A stretch of 64,000 nucleotides of DNA, from the NCBI RefSeq assembly GCF_000420625.1, contig NZ_ATVH01000015.1, positions 62,001 through 126,000 on the forward strand, given 5' to 3'. Below, piece by piece: positions 35,967 to 44,064 of this stretch. Every line of letters starts with the position of its first letter. The stretch's first letter is position 1. The notes under the pieces were generated by a model that saw nothing but the letters and a program-made list of their open reading frames with translations, made no database searches and was not told where the DNA came from. Source of the DNA: Fodinicurvata sediminis DSM 21159. GTDB taxonomy: Bacteria > Pseudomonadota > Alphaproteobacteria > Kiloniellales > DSM-21159. The position numbers and the translations under genes are program-made.

Positions 35967-37010
35967 ATGAAACACCTGATGCTATCCGTCGCCGCGGGCG
36001 CAATGACCCTCGGTCTGGCCAGCACGGCCACGATCGATTCGGCCAGTGCCCAGGACAAGACAGAGGTGCGCTGGGCAACCTCGTCCACCGGCTCCTCCGG
36101 CTTCCGGGCCCTGACAAGCCTGGCCAACATGCTGAACAACCAGATGGACACGCTCGATATCACCGTCATGCCGACGCCGGGTGCGGCGGCTTCGGTGCGT
36201 GGCTTCGCCGGCGGACAGTTCGACGGCTACTACGGCGCCGACGTGGCTTTCCACGAGATCGCCAACAACGGCGGCCGTTATGAAGGTTTCGCCGACCAGG
36301 AGCACGAGCAGCAAATGACCCAGTCCTTCTGGGCCTATACCCTTGAGGTCGGCCTCGGCGTCCTTGCGGATGACACGGACGAGCTCCAGTCCTGGCAGGA
36401 CCTGAACGGCAAGCCGGTCTTCACCAGCCCGGCTCCCTGGGACACCCGCGCGGCGCTTGAGCGTGCCATGCGGGCGGCCGGCGTCGAACACGAGTACGTC
36501 GAACTGGATACCGGCCTGGCTGGCCAGTCGCTGGAGGACGGCACGATCGAGGCCATGATCATCTATACCGCCGGCGAGACCAGCCCCTCGCCCTGGATTC
36601 AGGAAGCCATGATGTCGGCTGACATGGACGCCCTGAATCCCAGCAGCGAAGAACTGGACATGCTGGACGAGGCGGGGATCGGAACGGTGGAAGTTCCGGC
36701 CAGCGTCTTCGACGACCAGGTCGCCAAGCCGGCCATTTTGGTCCCTTTCTTTTATGGCTTCCACGTAGGCACCAACTTCTCCGAGGACGAGGTCTACGAG
36801 ATGCTGGTCACCATCGAGGAGAATGCCGAGGAACTGGCCGAATCCGATCCCAGCTTCTCGCAGGTCCGCGACGACATGATCGAGATGCAGCTGCGCGGCA
36901 TCCGCTCGGCGGGCGAGACCATTCCGATCCATCCGGGCCTGGCCAAGTTCCTGCGCGAGAACGATGCCTGGAATGCGGACTGGGATGGCCGTATCGCCAG
37001 CATGGACTGA
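35967..37010 (+). CDS. TAXI-family TRAP solute-binding protein (second system)
   Basis: A 347-residue periplasmic binding protein. I choose ATG 35967 (MKHLMLSVAAG) over ATG 35961, because GGGAGGA ends 6 nt before it. The signal peptide is of the ordinary Sec kind (cleavage near SASAQD), unlike the Tat-type signal of the first TAXI protein. TAXI marks are WATSSTGSSGFRAL and TAAL-like ligand loops near GGQFDGYYGADVAFHEIA. A strong hairpin lies between it and the permease gene. Confidence 0.92.
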   Translation: MKHLMLSVAAGAMTLGLASTATIDSASAQDKTEVRWATSSTGSSGFRALTSLANMLNNQMDTLDITVMPTPGAAASVRGFAGGQFDGYYGADVAFHEIANNGGRYEGFADQEHEQQMTQSFWAYTLEVGLGVLADDTDELQSWQDLNGKPVFTSPAPWDTRAALERAMRAAGVEHEYVELDTGLAGQSLEDGTIEAMIIYTAGETSPSPWIQEAMMSADMDALNPSSEELDMLDEAGIGTVEVPASVFDDQVAKPAILVPFFYGFHVGTNFSEDEVYEMLVTIEENAEELAESDPSFSQVRDDMIEMQLRGIRSAGETIPIHPGLAKFLRENDAWNADWDGRIASMD

Positions 37011-37040
37011 CATGACAGGCGATTTTCGCGCCTGAGTCCC

Positions 37041-37070
37041 GACGCCGTCGCGGTCTGCCGCGGCGGCGTC
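37041..37070 (+). terminator. Long hairpin between TAXI protein and permease genes
   Basis: GACGCCGTCGCGG (37041-37053) pairs with CCGCGGCGGCGTC (37058-37070), 13 pairs with one G-U, around loop TCTG. A smaller stem (CAGGCG/CGCCTG) precedes it. No T run, so it probably lowers permease expression or guards the upstream message. Confidence 0.7.
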
Positions 37071-37107
37071 GCTCTTCGCCAGTCCCCCGTCAATTTGCGA
37101 GCACATA

Positions 37108-39108
37108 ATGGCTGAGATTCTTCCTGCGGAAGACGTCGAGCGGACCCCGCAAACCCCGCTCGAGGCGCGTCTGCGTCTGGCCGCGGATATTCTGTTCTAC
37201 GCCTTCAGCGTAGGCTTCTTTGCCTATCTCTTTCGCTATTACATGGCCGGCATCGGCGGGCCGACTCTGCTGGCCGTCTCGGCCGTGCCCATCGCGGTCT
37301 GTATCGTCTATCTGAACGACCTGAGAAAAGGGGGGCTCTATCCCGCGCTGGGGCCGGTCATCCCCTGGTTCTTTGCGCTCGCCTACATTCTTTTCAGCCT
37401 CTATTCGGTCTATTACCTCGTTACCGAATTCGACAATATCCGCATCTATCGAATCGGTATCTGGAACAACCATGACTTGGCCGTGGGTGGTGGCATGGCG
37501 CTGCTGATTCTGGAATATGCCCGCCGGCGCTATTTCGCGCTGTTCGTCATCAACATCATCCTGCTGCTCTATACCGTTTTCGGCTATCTGGTGCCGGGGA
37601 CCTTCCACCATCCGGGCATGTCTGTGCGCCGCGTCGTGGGTGCCGTCAGCGTCGAAATGTCCACCGGTGTCTTCGAACGGCTGGCCCAGCTGGGCCTGAC
37701 GCTCATCGGCTCGTTCATCCTGGTCCTGGCCGTGCTGCGCGCCTTCGGCTGTATCGATTCCATTCTGCGCGCCTCCGAGCGGATCGCGGCGCGCTCCCCC
37801 AGGCTGTTGCCGCAGGCCGCCATGATCGGTTCGTTTGGCGTGGCCGCCGTTTCGGGCTCCGGTGCGGCGAACGCGGCGACCACCGGCACGGCGACGATTC
37901 CCGCCCTGATCAAGGCTGGTTTCCCGCGCACCACGGCCGCGGCGGTGGAGACCGCGTCGTCCCTGGGCGGACAGCTGATGCCGCCGCTGATGGGCATTGC
38001 CGCCTTCCTGATGGCGGAGTACCTGCGCGAGAGCTATTTCGAGGTGGTGGCCCGCGGCTTCGTGCCGGCCATCGTCTATTTCATCGGGGTGGCCTTTGCG
38101 GTCTACCTGTTGGGCATGCGCTACCAGCACCGCGCGGTGGTGCCCGATGTCGGGCCCATGAGCTTCATGGACAAGGCGAACATCGCCAGCTATTTCCTGG
38201 CCGTGGCGGGGTTGATCTACCTGATGGGGATCGAACGCCACGCGGCCATGAGTTCGGCCCAGAACATTTTCCTGGGGCTGTTCGTGGCGTTGACCGCGGC
38301 CTTCGTCATCCGGCTGTTCCGACGGCGTGATTTCTCGGTCAAGACGGTCAGCCACCCCTTCCTGAAGCTGGTCGAGGCCTTTTCGAACATCACGGCGGAT
38401 CTGACGATCCTGCTCGCTACGCTGGGCATTCTGACGGCCAGTTTCACCATCACCGGCGTGCCGACCAAGGTGGGCGTGATCCTGATGGAGGGTGCGGGGG
38501 TCAATCTGGCCGTCATGGGCCTGGTGGCCTTTGCCTTCGGCTATGTGGTGGGCATGGGCCTGCCGGTGGCGCCGACCTATATCATCACCGCCGTAGTTAT
38601 CGCCCCCTTCATGATCAAGGCGGGCATGGACCCTTGGGTGGTGCATTTCTTCGCCTTTTTCGTGGCCGTGTTCGGCGAGCTTTCGCCCCCCACTTCGGTG
38701 GTGGCGGCCGTGACTTCGCGGATTGCCGAAGCGCCCTTTGTCCGAACGATGATGTATGCGCTGCTGCTCTGTATGCCCTTGATGGTGATGATGGCCGCGC
38801 TCTTCACAAAGCCGGACCTGGTGGCCGTGCCCGGACTGGCGCAGATCCCCGCCTTTCTGCTGGTGGTGGCGGCCACCCTGGCGCTCAGCCTGGCCTTTCA
38901 GGGGCGCTTTTCCCAGAACGACATGACCAACTGGGGTGTGCGCCTGGTGCTGATCGTGATCGCGCTGGTCACCATCCTGTCGCCCGACCGCACGATCTCC
39001 ACCATTGCAGCCGTGCTGTCGGCGATCGCCACGGTGCTGGCCTTCCTGGCCATGAACCGCCTGGCCAAGGGGCCCGGCGTCATGCCGCAGCCGAAGGGTG
39101 AGGGGTAG
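37108..39108 (+). CDS. TRAP transporter permease, fused small and large subunits (TAXI type, second system)
   Basis: A 666-residue membrane protein with the fused DctQ-DctM layout. DctM-type segments include PQAAMIGSFGVAAVSGSGAANAATTG, SSLGGQLMPPLMGIAAF and GYVVGMGLPVAPTYIITA. It works with the binding protein encoded 97 nt upstream. It differs clearly from the permease at 10424-12391, so the two systems likely carry different substrates. Confidence 0.94.
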   Translation: MAEILPAEDVERTPQTPLEARLRLAADILFYAFSVGFFAYLFRYYMAGIGGPTLLAVSAVPIAVCIVYLNDLRKGGLYPALGPVIPWFFALAYILFSLYSVYYLVTEFDNIRIYRIGIWNNHDLAVGGGMALLILEYARRRYFALFVINIILLLYTVFGYLVPGTFHHPGMSVRRVVGAVSVEMSTGVFERLAQLGLTLIGSFILVLAVLRAFGCIDSILRASERIAARSPRLLPQAAMIGSFGVAAVSGSGAANAATTGTATIPALIKAGFPRTTAAAVETASSLGGQLMPPLMGIAAFLMAEYLRESYFEVVARGFVPAIVYFIGVAFAVYLLGMRYQHRAVVPDVGPMSFMDKANIASYFLAVAGLIYLMGIERHAAMSSAQNIFLGLFVALTAAFVIRLFRRRDFSVKTVSHPFLKLVEAFSNITADLTILLATLGILTASFTITGVPTKVGVILMEGAGVNLAVMGLVAFAFGYVVGMGLPVAPTYIITAVVIAPFMIKAGMDPWVVHFFAFFVAVFGELSPPTSVVAAVTSRIAEAPFVRTMMYALLLCMPLMVMMAALFTKPDLVAVPGLAQIPAFLLVVAATLALSLAFQGRFSQNDMTNWGVRLVLIVIALVTILSPDRTISTIAAVLSAIATVLAFLAMNRLAKGPGVMPQPKGEG

Positions 39109-39536
39109 GTGGTCCCGGTCGAGCCTTTCTCCCGCTCGAACCTTCGAAGGGGGCCCTGCTACGATCTGATCGGTGACATTTACGATTCCGCCGGCATGAC
39201 CCGGCTGATGCGCTGAAGCACAAGCCGGATCGGGATGCCTATCTCCAGGCACTGGAAAGCGCGCAGTAGCAACTGAACTGTAGGCCGGTCACGGCCCTTG
39301 TCGCGCACGTCTCCATCTTGCAATCGACGGGCGTCAAGAGGGCGGGGAATCAGATCCCTACCTATGAGGTGTGCTGTGACACGCAGCTCAGCAGCTCACA
39401 CATGGTGTCTGAAATTATGTCGCACGCAGAGATACAGCAGGCGGCGGCGTTTGCGGCCATGCAGGGTATCTCGCCGCCAGGCGCCCGGCGTTCTGCGCCT
39501 TGACGAGAAGCTCTTGACTCAAGGGCGCACATGAAT
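39109..39536. other. Non-coding stretch with a possible gene remnant
   Basis: About 430 nt with no credible intact gene. On the plus strand, 39160-39220 reads CYDLIGDIYDSAGMTRLMR then a stop, and one base out of frame continues KHKPDRDAYLQALESAQ to a stop at 39270. This could be a frameshifted remnant of a small gene, but I cannot name the family with confidence. The rest (39270-39500) shows nothing I recognise; its 3' end holds a TTGACT (39514-39519) that may be the -35 of the polymerase promoter. Confidence 0.35.
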
Positions 39537-39551
39537 GTTCTCTATTTGTTC
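39537..39551 (+). promoter_or_regulatory. LexA (SOS) box GTTC-N7-GTTC
   Basis: GTTCTCTATTTGTTC is an exact match to the direct-repeat LexA box of alphaproteobacteria. It lies 20 nt upstream of the Y-family polymerase start and downstream of TTGACT, in the position of the -10 region, where bound LexA would block transcription until DNA damage. Confidence 0.85.
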
Positions 39552-39571
39552 CTATTCATGGAGAGAGCATC

Positions 39572-40837
39572 ATGCGCAAACCGGAGACCATCGAGCGGCT
39601 CTACCTGGATTTCGACGGCTTCTTTGCGGCCGTCGAGCAGCAGGCGGACAGGCGCCTGCGTGGCCGGCCCGTGGGTATCGTGCCCTTCGATGGCACCGAC
39701 CAGACGACGGTGATCGCCTGTTCACGGGAAGCCAAGGCGCAGGGCGTCAAGAATGTCATGCCGGTGCGGGAAGCCAGGCGGTGCTCTCCCGGCCTTGTGT
39801 TGGTGCCGCAGAAGCCGGACCTGTACCGCCGGGCCCACAATGCCCTGCTCTCGGAGATCGAGACCGTCATTCCCATCGACGCGGCCAAGTCCATCGACGA
39901 GCTGACCTGTCGCCTCGACCAGGCCGACCGGGAGGATCCGATCGACCTGTCCCGCCGGATCAAGGCCGCGATCCGGGACAACATCGGGCCCTGGATTACC
40001 TGTTCCATCGGCTTTGCGGCCAACCGGCAGCTGGCGAAGATCGCCTGCAAGGAAGGCAAGCACGGCAACGGCCGCTATGGCGATGGGCTTGCCATCTGGC
40101 ATCCCAACGACATGCCGGATCCGCTGTTCTCGGTACCGCTCAACGACATCCCGGGCGTCGGCAGCAACATGAGGGCCCGGCTTCAGCGCGCCGACGTCTT
40201 CACCACGGAAGAGCTCTATGCCCTGCAGCCCAAGCAGATGCGCAAGCTGTGGGGCAATGTGACCGGTGAGCGCCTGTGGTACGCGCTGCACGGCTATGAC
40301 ATCCAGGCCCAGCCGGCCGCGCGCGGCATGTTCGGCCACGGCCGCGTTCTGCCGCCGGGCTCGCGCACGATCTCGGCCGCGCGCGAGATCTCCCGCCTTC
40401 TGCTCACCAAGGCGGCGCGCCGCCTGAGGCGCGAGAACTACTATGCCGGCGGGCTCTGGCTCTGGCTGTCGACCCGAAGCGGCCCCTGGCTCGCCAAGAC
40501 GGACCTGCCCGTGGTGCGCGACGACCAGGCCATCCTCTCCGCCCTGGCCGGACTCTGGAAGCGGGTGGAACAGGCCTATCCACGGGGCGTGATGATCTTT
40601 CGTGTGGGCGTGACGCTCTATGACCTGTCGCCGGCTGGCGAACGGCAGCTTGACCTGCTGCTGCGCGACGACCGGGCCCGACAGCGCTGGGAGGACATCA
40701 GCCGGGCCATCGACGAACTGAACGCCCGCTATGCCGGCACCGTGGTCAGCCTGGGCCACTGGAACCCGCCCAAGGGCGGCCATGTAGGTGGAAAGATCAG
40801 CTATACGCGTGTGCCCTCGGCGGAGGACTTCTGGTGA
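39572..40837 (+). CDS. SOS-controlled Y-family DNA polymerase
   Basis: A 421-residue translesion polymerase. Metal-binding motif I is LYLDFDGFFAAVEQQ (~residues 10-24); motif III is SIDE (107-110), so both catalytic carboxylate sites are present. CSIGFAANRQLAKIACK and a helix-hairpin-helix-like NDIPGVGSNMRARL follow. The C-terminal domain resembles UmuC/DinB little fingers and contains QLDLL (359-363), close to the clamp-binding consensus QL(S/D)LF. It is divergent from both DinB and ImuB. A LexA box sits upstream, and the stop overlaps the start of a small four-Cys gene. Confidence 0.92.
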   Translation: MRKPETIERLYLDFDGFFAAVEQQADRRLRGRPVGIVPFDGTDQTTVIACSREAKAQGVKNVMPVREARRCSPGLVLVPQKPDLYRRAHNALLSEIETVIPIDAAKSIDELTCRLDQADREDPIDLSRRIKAAIRDNIGPWITCSIGFAANRQLAKIACKEGKHGNGRYGDGLAIWHPNDMPDPLFSVPLNDIPGVGSNMRARLQRADVFTTEELYALQPKQMRKLWGNVTGERLWYALHGYDIQAQPAARGMFGHGRVLPPGSRTISAAREISRLLLTKAARRLRRENYYAGGLWLWLSTRSGPWLAKTDLPVVRDDQAILSALAGLWKRVEQAYPRGVMIFRVGVTLYDLSPAGERQLDLLLRDDRARQRWEDISRAIDELNARYAGTVVSLGHWNPPKGGHVGGKISYTRVPSAEDFW

Positions 40838-41088
40838 GCGGCTGGAAGGAGAACATCCGTGTCGGCGACCTGGCCGACGCGCAGAAGCTGGAGGCGCGCT
40901 GCCGGCGGTGCGGGCATACGCACTACCTGACACGCGCGGTCATCTGCGTGTCGCCGGAGCGGGACTTCCTGACGATTGCCGAACTGGAGCAGGAGACGCC
41001 CTGCAAGGCCCGCGGCTGCCGCGGCCGGGTGCGGCTGTCCCTGGTGCGCCAGGACGACCTGAGTGGCTTTGTCGGCGGGCTTGCGTGA
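40834..41088 (+). CDS. Small zinc-ribbon-like protein coupled to the polymerase
   Basis: An 84-residue protein starting at GTG 40834, overlapping the polymerase stop by 4 nt (GTGA), with GGAGGA (40822-40827) ahead at a good distance. Cys23 and Cys26 (CRRCG) and Cys57 and Cys62 (CKARGC) could form one zinc site with unequal knuckles; Cys38 is extra. The rest is basic and soluble. I do not recognise a family. Its coupling suggests it helps or recruits the polymerase, but no function is known to me. Confidence 0.82.
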   Translation: MSGWKENIRVGDLADAQKLEARCRRCGHTHYLTRAVICVSPERDFLTIAELEQETPCKARGCRGRVRLSLVRQDDLSGFVGGLA

Positions 41089-41166
41089 GTCTGGTGACAT
41101 TGGAACGGATCCCTCTTTGATCGCTTGACCTGAGAGTTCCGTTTGTGGGGCGTGTGGCCCAAGCGT

Positions 41167-42033
41167 TCATTTTGGTCGTGGAGGAACAGCCAGAATATCG
41201 CACTCCACTTCCCTTAGAACAGCATCGGCAATGCTTCCGAGAAGGATGCGCTTTGCGCCAGATAGGCCACGCGTACCAATGATAAGCAGGTCAGGTTGTT
41301 CTTTGTCGATTGCAGACTTGATGGACTGGAAAGTTGGGCCATCTTCCAGGCGCAGATCGTATTGCAGGTCGCCGAGTTCGTTCTTGGAAATGAAGTCAGC
41401 AATCTTCTGGCGCGTTCTGGAAAGTTCCTGGACTATATGCTCTTCGATTTTCTCACGATCAATGTTTGCATGGATCATCATGCCCCTTGCCAACGGCTCG
41501 AATGCATGGATGAGTGAGACGGTAGCCTCATCAAGAAAGCCGAGTGCTTTCGCAGTTCTTAATGCATTTGCCGAAGCATCGGACATGTCGGTGGCCACCA
41601 GGATACGGCGATAGGGGCTTTCGAGCTCGCTGTTGACCATCAGCACCGGATGGTTGCCTGTACGCATAACGCGTTCAATTGTAGTGCCAACAAAAACATC
41701 GCGCAGGATTCGTTTCCGGTGTGCGCCCATCGCAATGAGGTCAGCACCGTTGTCCGACGCTATCCGGACAATTTCTTGGAACGGATCGCCGGCCTTGACG
41801 ATGGCTTTGGGAGGGATATCCAGTCCAGCAGAGACTTCTGCTGCCATGCCCTCAAGAAATGATCTCGCTTGTTGGGTTTCCTGATCGACGACACTGGCTG
41901 GTTGATCGTCGTCAACTACGTGCAGCAATTGAAGCTCGGCATTGAAATGCCTGCAAAGCAAGGCCGCGCGATTTACCGAAAGCTCGGAACGAGTAGAGAA
42001 ATCTGTTGGCGCCAAGAGTCGCCGCAATTGCAT
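41167..42033 (-). CDS. Universal stress protein with two Usp domains
   Basis: A 288-residue tandem UspA-fold protein: domain 1 residues ~1-137 (RRLLAPTDFSTRSE to NHPVLMV), domain 2 ~141-286 (YRRILVATDMSDASANAL to CDILAVPP). The second has the full ATP-binding pattern G-x2-G-x9-G-S (GTRGLSGAKRILLGS); the first is degenerate (GAHRKRILRDVFVGTT). The gene and its 5' flank are visibly less GC-rich than the neighbours, hinting at transfer or a distinct history. Promoter and regulator are not apparent. Confidence 0.93.
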   Translation of the reverse strand: MQLRRLLAPTDFSTRSELSVNRAALLCRHFNAELQLLHVVDDDQPASVVDQETQQARSFLEGMAAEVSAGLDIPPKAIVKAGDPFQEIVRIASDNGADLIAMGAHRKRILRDVFVGTTIERVMRTGNHPVLMVNSELESPYRRILVATDMSDASANALRTAKALGFLDEATVSLIHAFEPLARGMMIHANIDREKIEEHIVQELSRTRQKIADFISKNELGDLQYDLRLEDGPTFQSIKSAIDKEQPDLLIIGTRGLSGAKRILLGSIADAVLREVECDILAVPPRPK

Positions 42034-42328
42034 GTTAAGGCTTTCTTTGCTGACTATTGCATGTGGAAGTATGCGCGGAACCTTCTGAAAATCAAAGAAA
42101 TTCGATAGAAGGTAAGAGCAACCAAGGTTAAGCTATCAACCTTATGAGAGGCGGGAATTGCGACTTCCATCGCTTGTTGGAGTTCAGCAAAGGCAAGAGG
42201 CTTTTACCGCCCTGGAGGGACTGTCCCGGTAGGGCTCGCTTTTACCGTTCCTTATTTCCCTGTTTTCCCGGGCAGAAATCGGCTAGTAGCTTGTGAGAGT
42301 TAGAATTTCTACTGGAGATACAGCTGAC

Positions 42329-43033
42329 ATGGCGGCGGTTGGGGCGGAATCGGCAGGCGCGGGTCAGGCTGTCACGGGCAACTCCGGCAAGACGGAGAGC
42401 CTGGCCGAGCGCGCCTATCGCCTGCTGGAGGAACAGATCGTCACGCTGCAGCTGAATCCGGGGCAGGTGATATCCGAAATGGAGTTGAGCCAGTCCCTGG
42501 GCGTTTCGCGCACGCCGCTGCGCCAGGCCCTGCAGCGGCTGGCCAGCGACAACCTGGTGGTGATGATGCCGCGCCGCGGCCTGTTCATCAGCGAGATCCA
42601 CCTGAGCGACCACCTGAACCTGCTGGAAACGCGCCGCGCGCTGGACAGCCTGCTGGTGACAAGCGCCGCCAGGCGCGCCCTGCCGCAGCAGAGCCGTGCG
42701 ATGCAGGACTGTGCCCAGGACATGCGCCGGGCTGCGCGTGCGGGGGATACGGCAAGCTTCATGCGTGCGGACAAGCGTTTCGACAGCCTGTTGATCGAGG
42801 CCGCGCGCAATCGCTTCGCCGCGTCGGCCGCCACGCCGCTCCACGCCCATTGCCGCCGTTTCTGGTACCTGCACCGCGTGGACAGCCACCTGCAGCAGGC
42901 GGCCGGCCTGCACTGCGCATTGATCGAGGCCGTTGCCGCAGGACAGGCCGATGCGGCGGAGTCCGCCAGTCATGCCCTAATCGATTACCTGCTGGAACTG
43001 TCGCAGCAGGCGCTGGGTGCGGCACAGGCATAG
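42329..43033 (+). CDS. GntR-family regulator, FCD subfamily (third copy)
   Basis: A 234-residue regulator starting at ATG 42329 (MAAVGAESAGAG; GGAG about 12 nt ahead). The winged helix (ISEMELSQSLGVSRTPLRQALQRL) is followed by an FCD domain (LNLLETRRALDSLLV, then MRADKRFDSLL). The FCD metal ligands look less complete than usual. It lies 91 nt before a DapA-family gene, with a perfect palindrome between, so it probably controls that gene by ligand-dependent repression. Confidence 0.92.
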   Translation: MAAVGAESAGAGQAVTGNSGKTESLAERAYRLLEEQIVTLQLNPGQVISEMELSQSLGVSRTPLRQALQRLASDNLVVMMPRRGLFISEIHLSDHLNLLETRRALDSLLVTSAARRALPQQSRAMQDCAQDMRRAARAGDTASFMRADKRFDSLLIEAARNRFAASAATPLHAHCRRFWYLHRVDSHLQQAAGLHCALIEAVAAGQADAAESASHALIDYLLELSQQALGAAQA

Positions 43034-43072
43034 GAGGGACGCGCGGCAGGGACGGCGCTTTCTCCTTGATTT

Positions 43073-43086
43073 GATTGTATACAATC
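43073..43086. promoter_or_regulatory. Perfect palindrome GATTGTATACAATC
   Basis: A 14-bp perfect inverted repeat between the GntR gene and the DapA-family gene, of the (A)TTGTATACAA(T) type bound by FCD-GntR regulators. It lies 38 nt upstream of the lyase start, where it would overlap the promoter. Confidence 0.75.
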
Positions 43087-43124
43087 GCTACCCCTAGAGA
43101 ACCGCATAGAGGGAGGAGACAAGC

Positions 43125-44036
43125 ATGAAAAGCGACTGGACCGGTGTTTTCCCGGCTGTCACCACGAAGTTCCATGTCGACGAAAGCCTCGACATGGCCG
43201 AGATGGAGAAGAACTTCCGAGCCCAGGTGGAGGCCGGGGTGGACGGACTGATCGTCTGCGGCTCGCTGGGCGAGGCGAGCACGCTGGAGCCCGACGAGAA
43301 GCTGGAGATTGCAGCCCTGGCGCAGAAGGTCAGCGGCGGCCGTGTGCCGGTTCTGCTGACCGTTTCCGAGCGCCGTACGAAAACAGCCTGTGACGTTGCG
43401 GCCCGGGCCGAGGCCCAGGGCCTGGATGGCCTGATGGTCCTGCCGGGCATGCAGTACGTTTCGGATGCGCGCGAGACCATGGCCCACCTGCACGCCGTGG
43501 CGGATGCCTCGAAGCTGCCCATCATGGTCTACAACAATCCCGTCGCCTACAAGGTGGACGTCAGCGTGGAGATGTTCGCGGAACTGGCGAAGAACGATCG
43601 CTTCGTCGCCATCAAGGAATCCTCCGACGACGTGCGCCGGGTCACCCGCATCATCAACGCCCTGGGTGACCGCTACCGCATCTTCTGCGGGGTCGACAAC
43701 CTGGCGCTGGAGGCCCTGATGATGGGGGCGGATGGCTGGGTCGCCGGCCTGGTAGATGCCTTCCCCGCGGAAACGGTGGCCATCTATCAGCTGTTCAAGG
43801 CCGGGCGCATCGAGGAGGCGCGCGAGATCTACCGCTGGTTCGTGCCGCTGCTGGAACTGGATGTCTCGACCAAGCTGGTCCAGAACATCAAGCTGGCCGA
43901 GGCCAAGGTCGGCCTGGGCACGGAGCATGTGCGTGCGCCGCGCCTGCCGCTGGTCGGTGAAGAGCGTGTCTATGTGGAAGCCGTGATCGATGCCGCACTG
44001 AAACGGCGCCCGAGCTTGCCGAAACTGGCGGCGTGA
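43125..44036 (+). CDS. DapA-family lyase/aldolase, possibly a hydroxyproline-pathway deaminase
   Basis: A 303-residue TIM-barrel enzyme of the dihydrodipicolinate synthase family. Schiff-base Lys164 lies in VAIKESSDD and Tyr136 in IMVYNNPVAY. The loop that reads GTTGE in DapA reads CGSLGEASTL, as in members that act on pyrroline-4-hydroxy-2-carboxylate or keto-deoxy sugars rather than lysine synthesis. No other hydroxyproline genes are nearby, so the substrate stays open. GGGAGGAGAC precedes the ATG, and the adjacent GntR regulator suggests an inducible catabolic role. Confidence 0.88.
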   Translation: MKSDWTGVFPAVTTKFHVDESLDMAEMEKNFRAQVEAGVDGLIVCGSLGEASTLEPDEKLEIAALAQKVSGGRVPVLLTVSERRTKTACDVAARAEAQGLDGLMVLPGMQYVSDARETMAHLHAVADASKLPIMVYNNPVAYKVDVSVEMFAELAKNDRFVAIKESSDDVRRVTRIINALGDRYRIFCGVDNLALEALMMGADGWVAGLVDAFPAETVAIYQLFKAGRIEEAREIYRWFVPLLELDVSTKLVQNIKLAEAKVGLGTEHVRAPRLPLVGEERVYVEAVIDAALKRRPSLPKLAA

Positions 44037-44064
44037 GCGCGGAAGTGCGGAGAAAGCGGGAGGA

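Noticed and set aside
37090-39252. Open frame of 720 codons on the minus strand opposite the TRAP permease
   Set aside because: Composition (His/Asp/Gln/Gly-rich) is that of a shadow of a hydrophobic gene.
42301-42311. TAGAATTTCTA as another IclR-type site
   Set aside because: Half-sites are separated by only one base, not five, and it lies far from the IclR-linked genes.
43125-44036. dapA for lysine synthesis
   Set aside because: The loop CGSLGEASTL and the GntR-controlled setting suit a catabolic member better.
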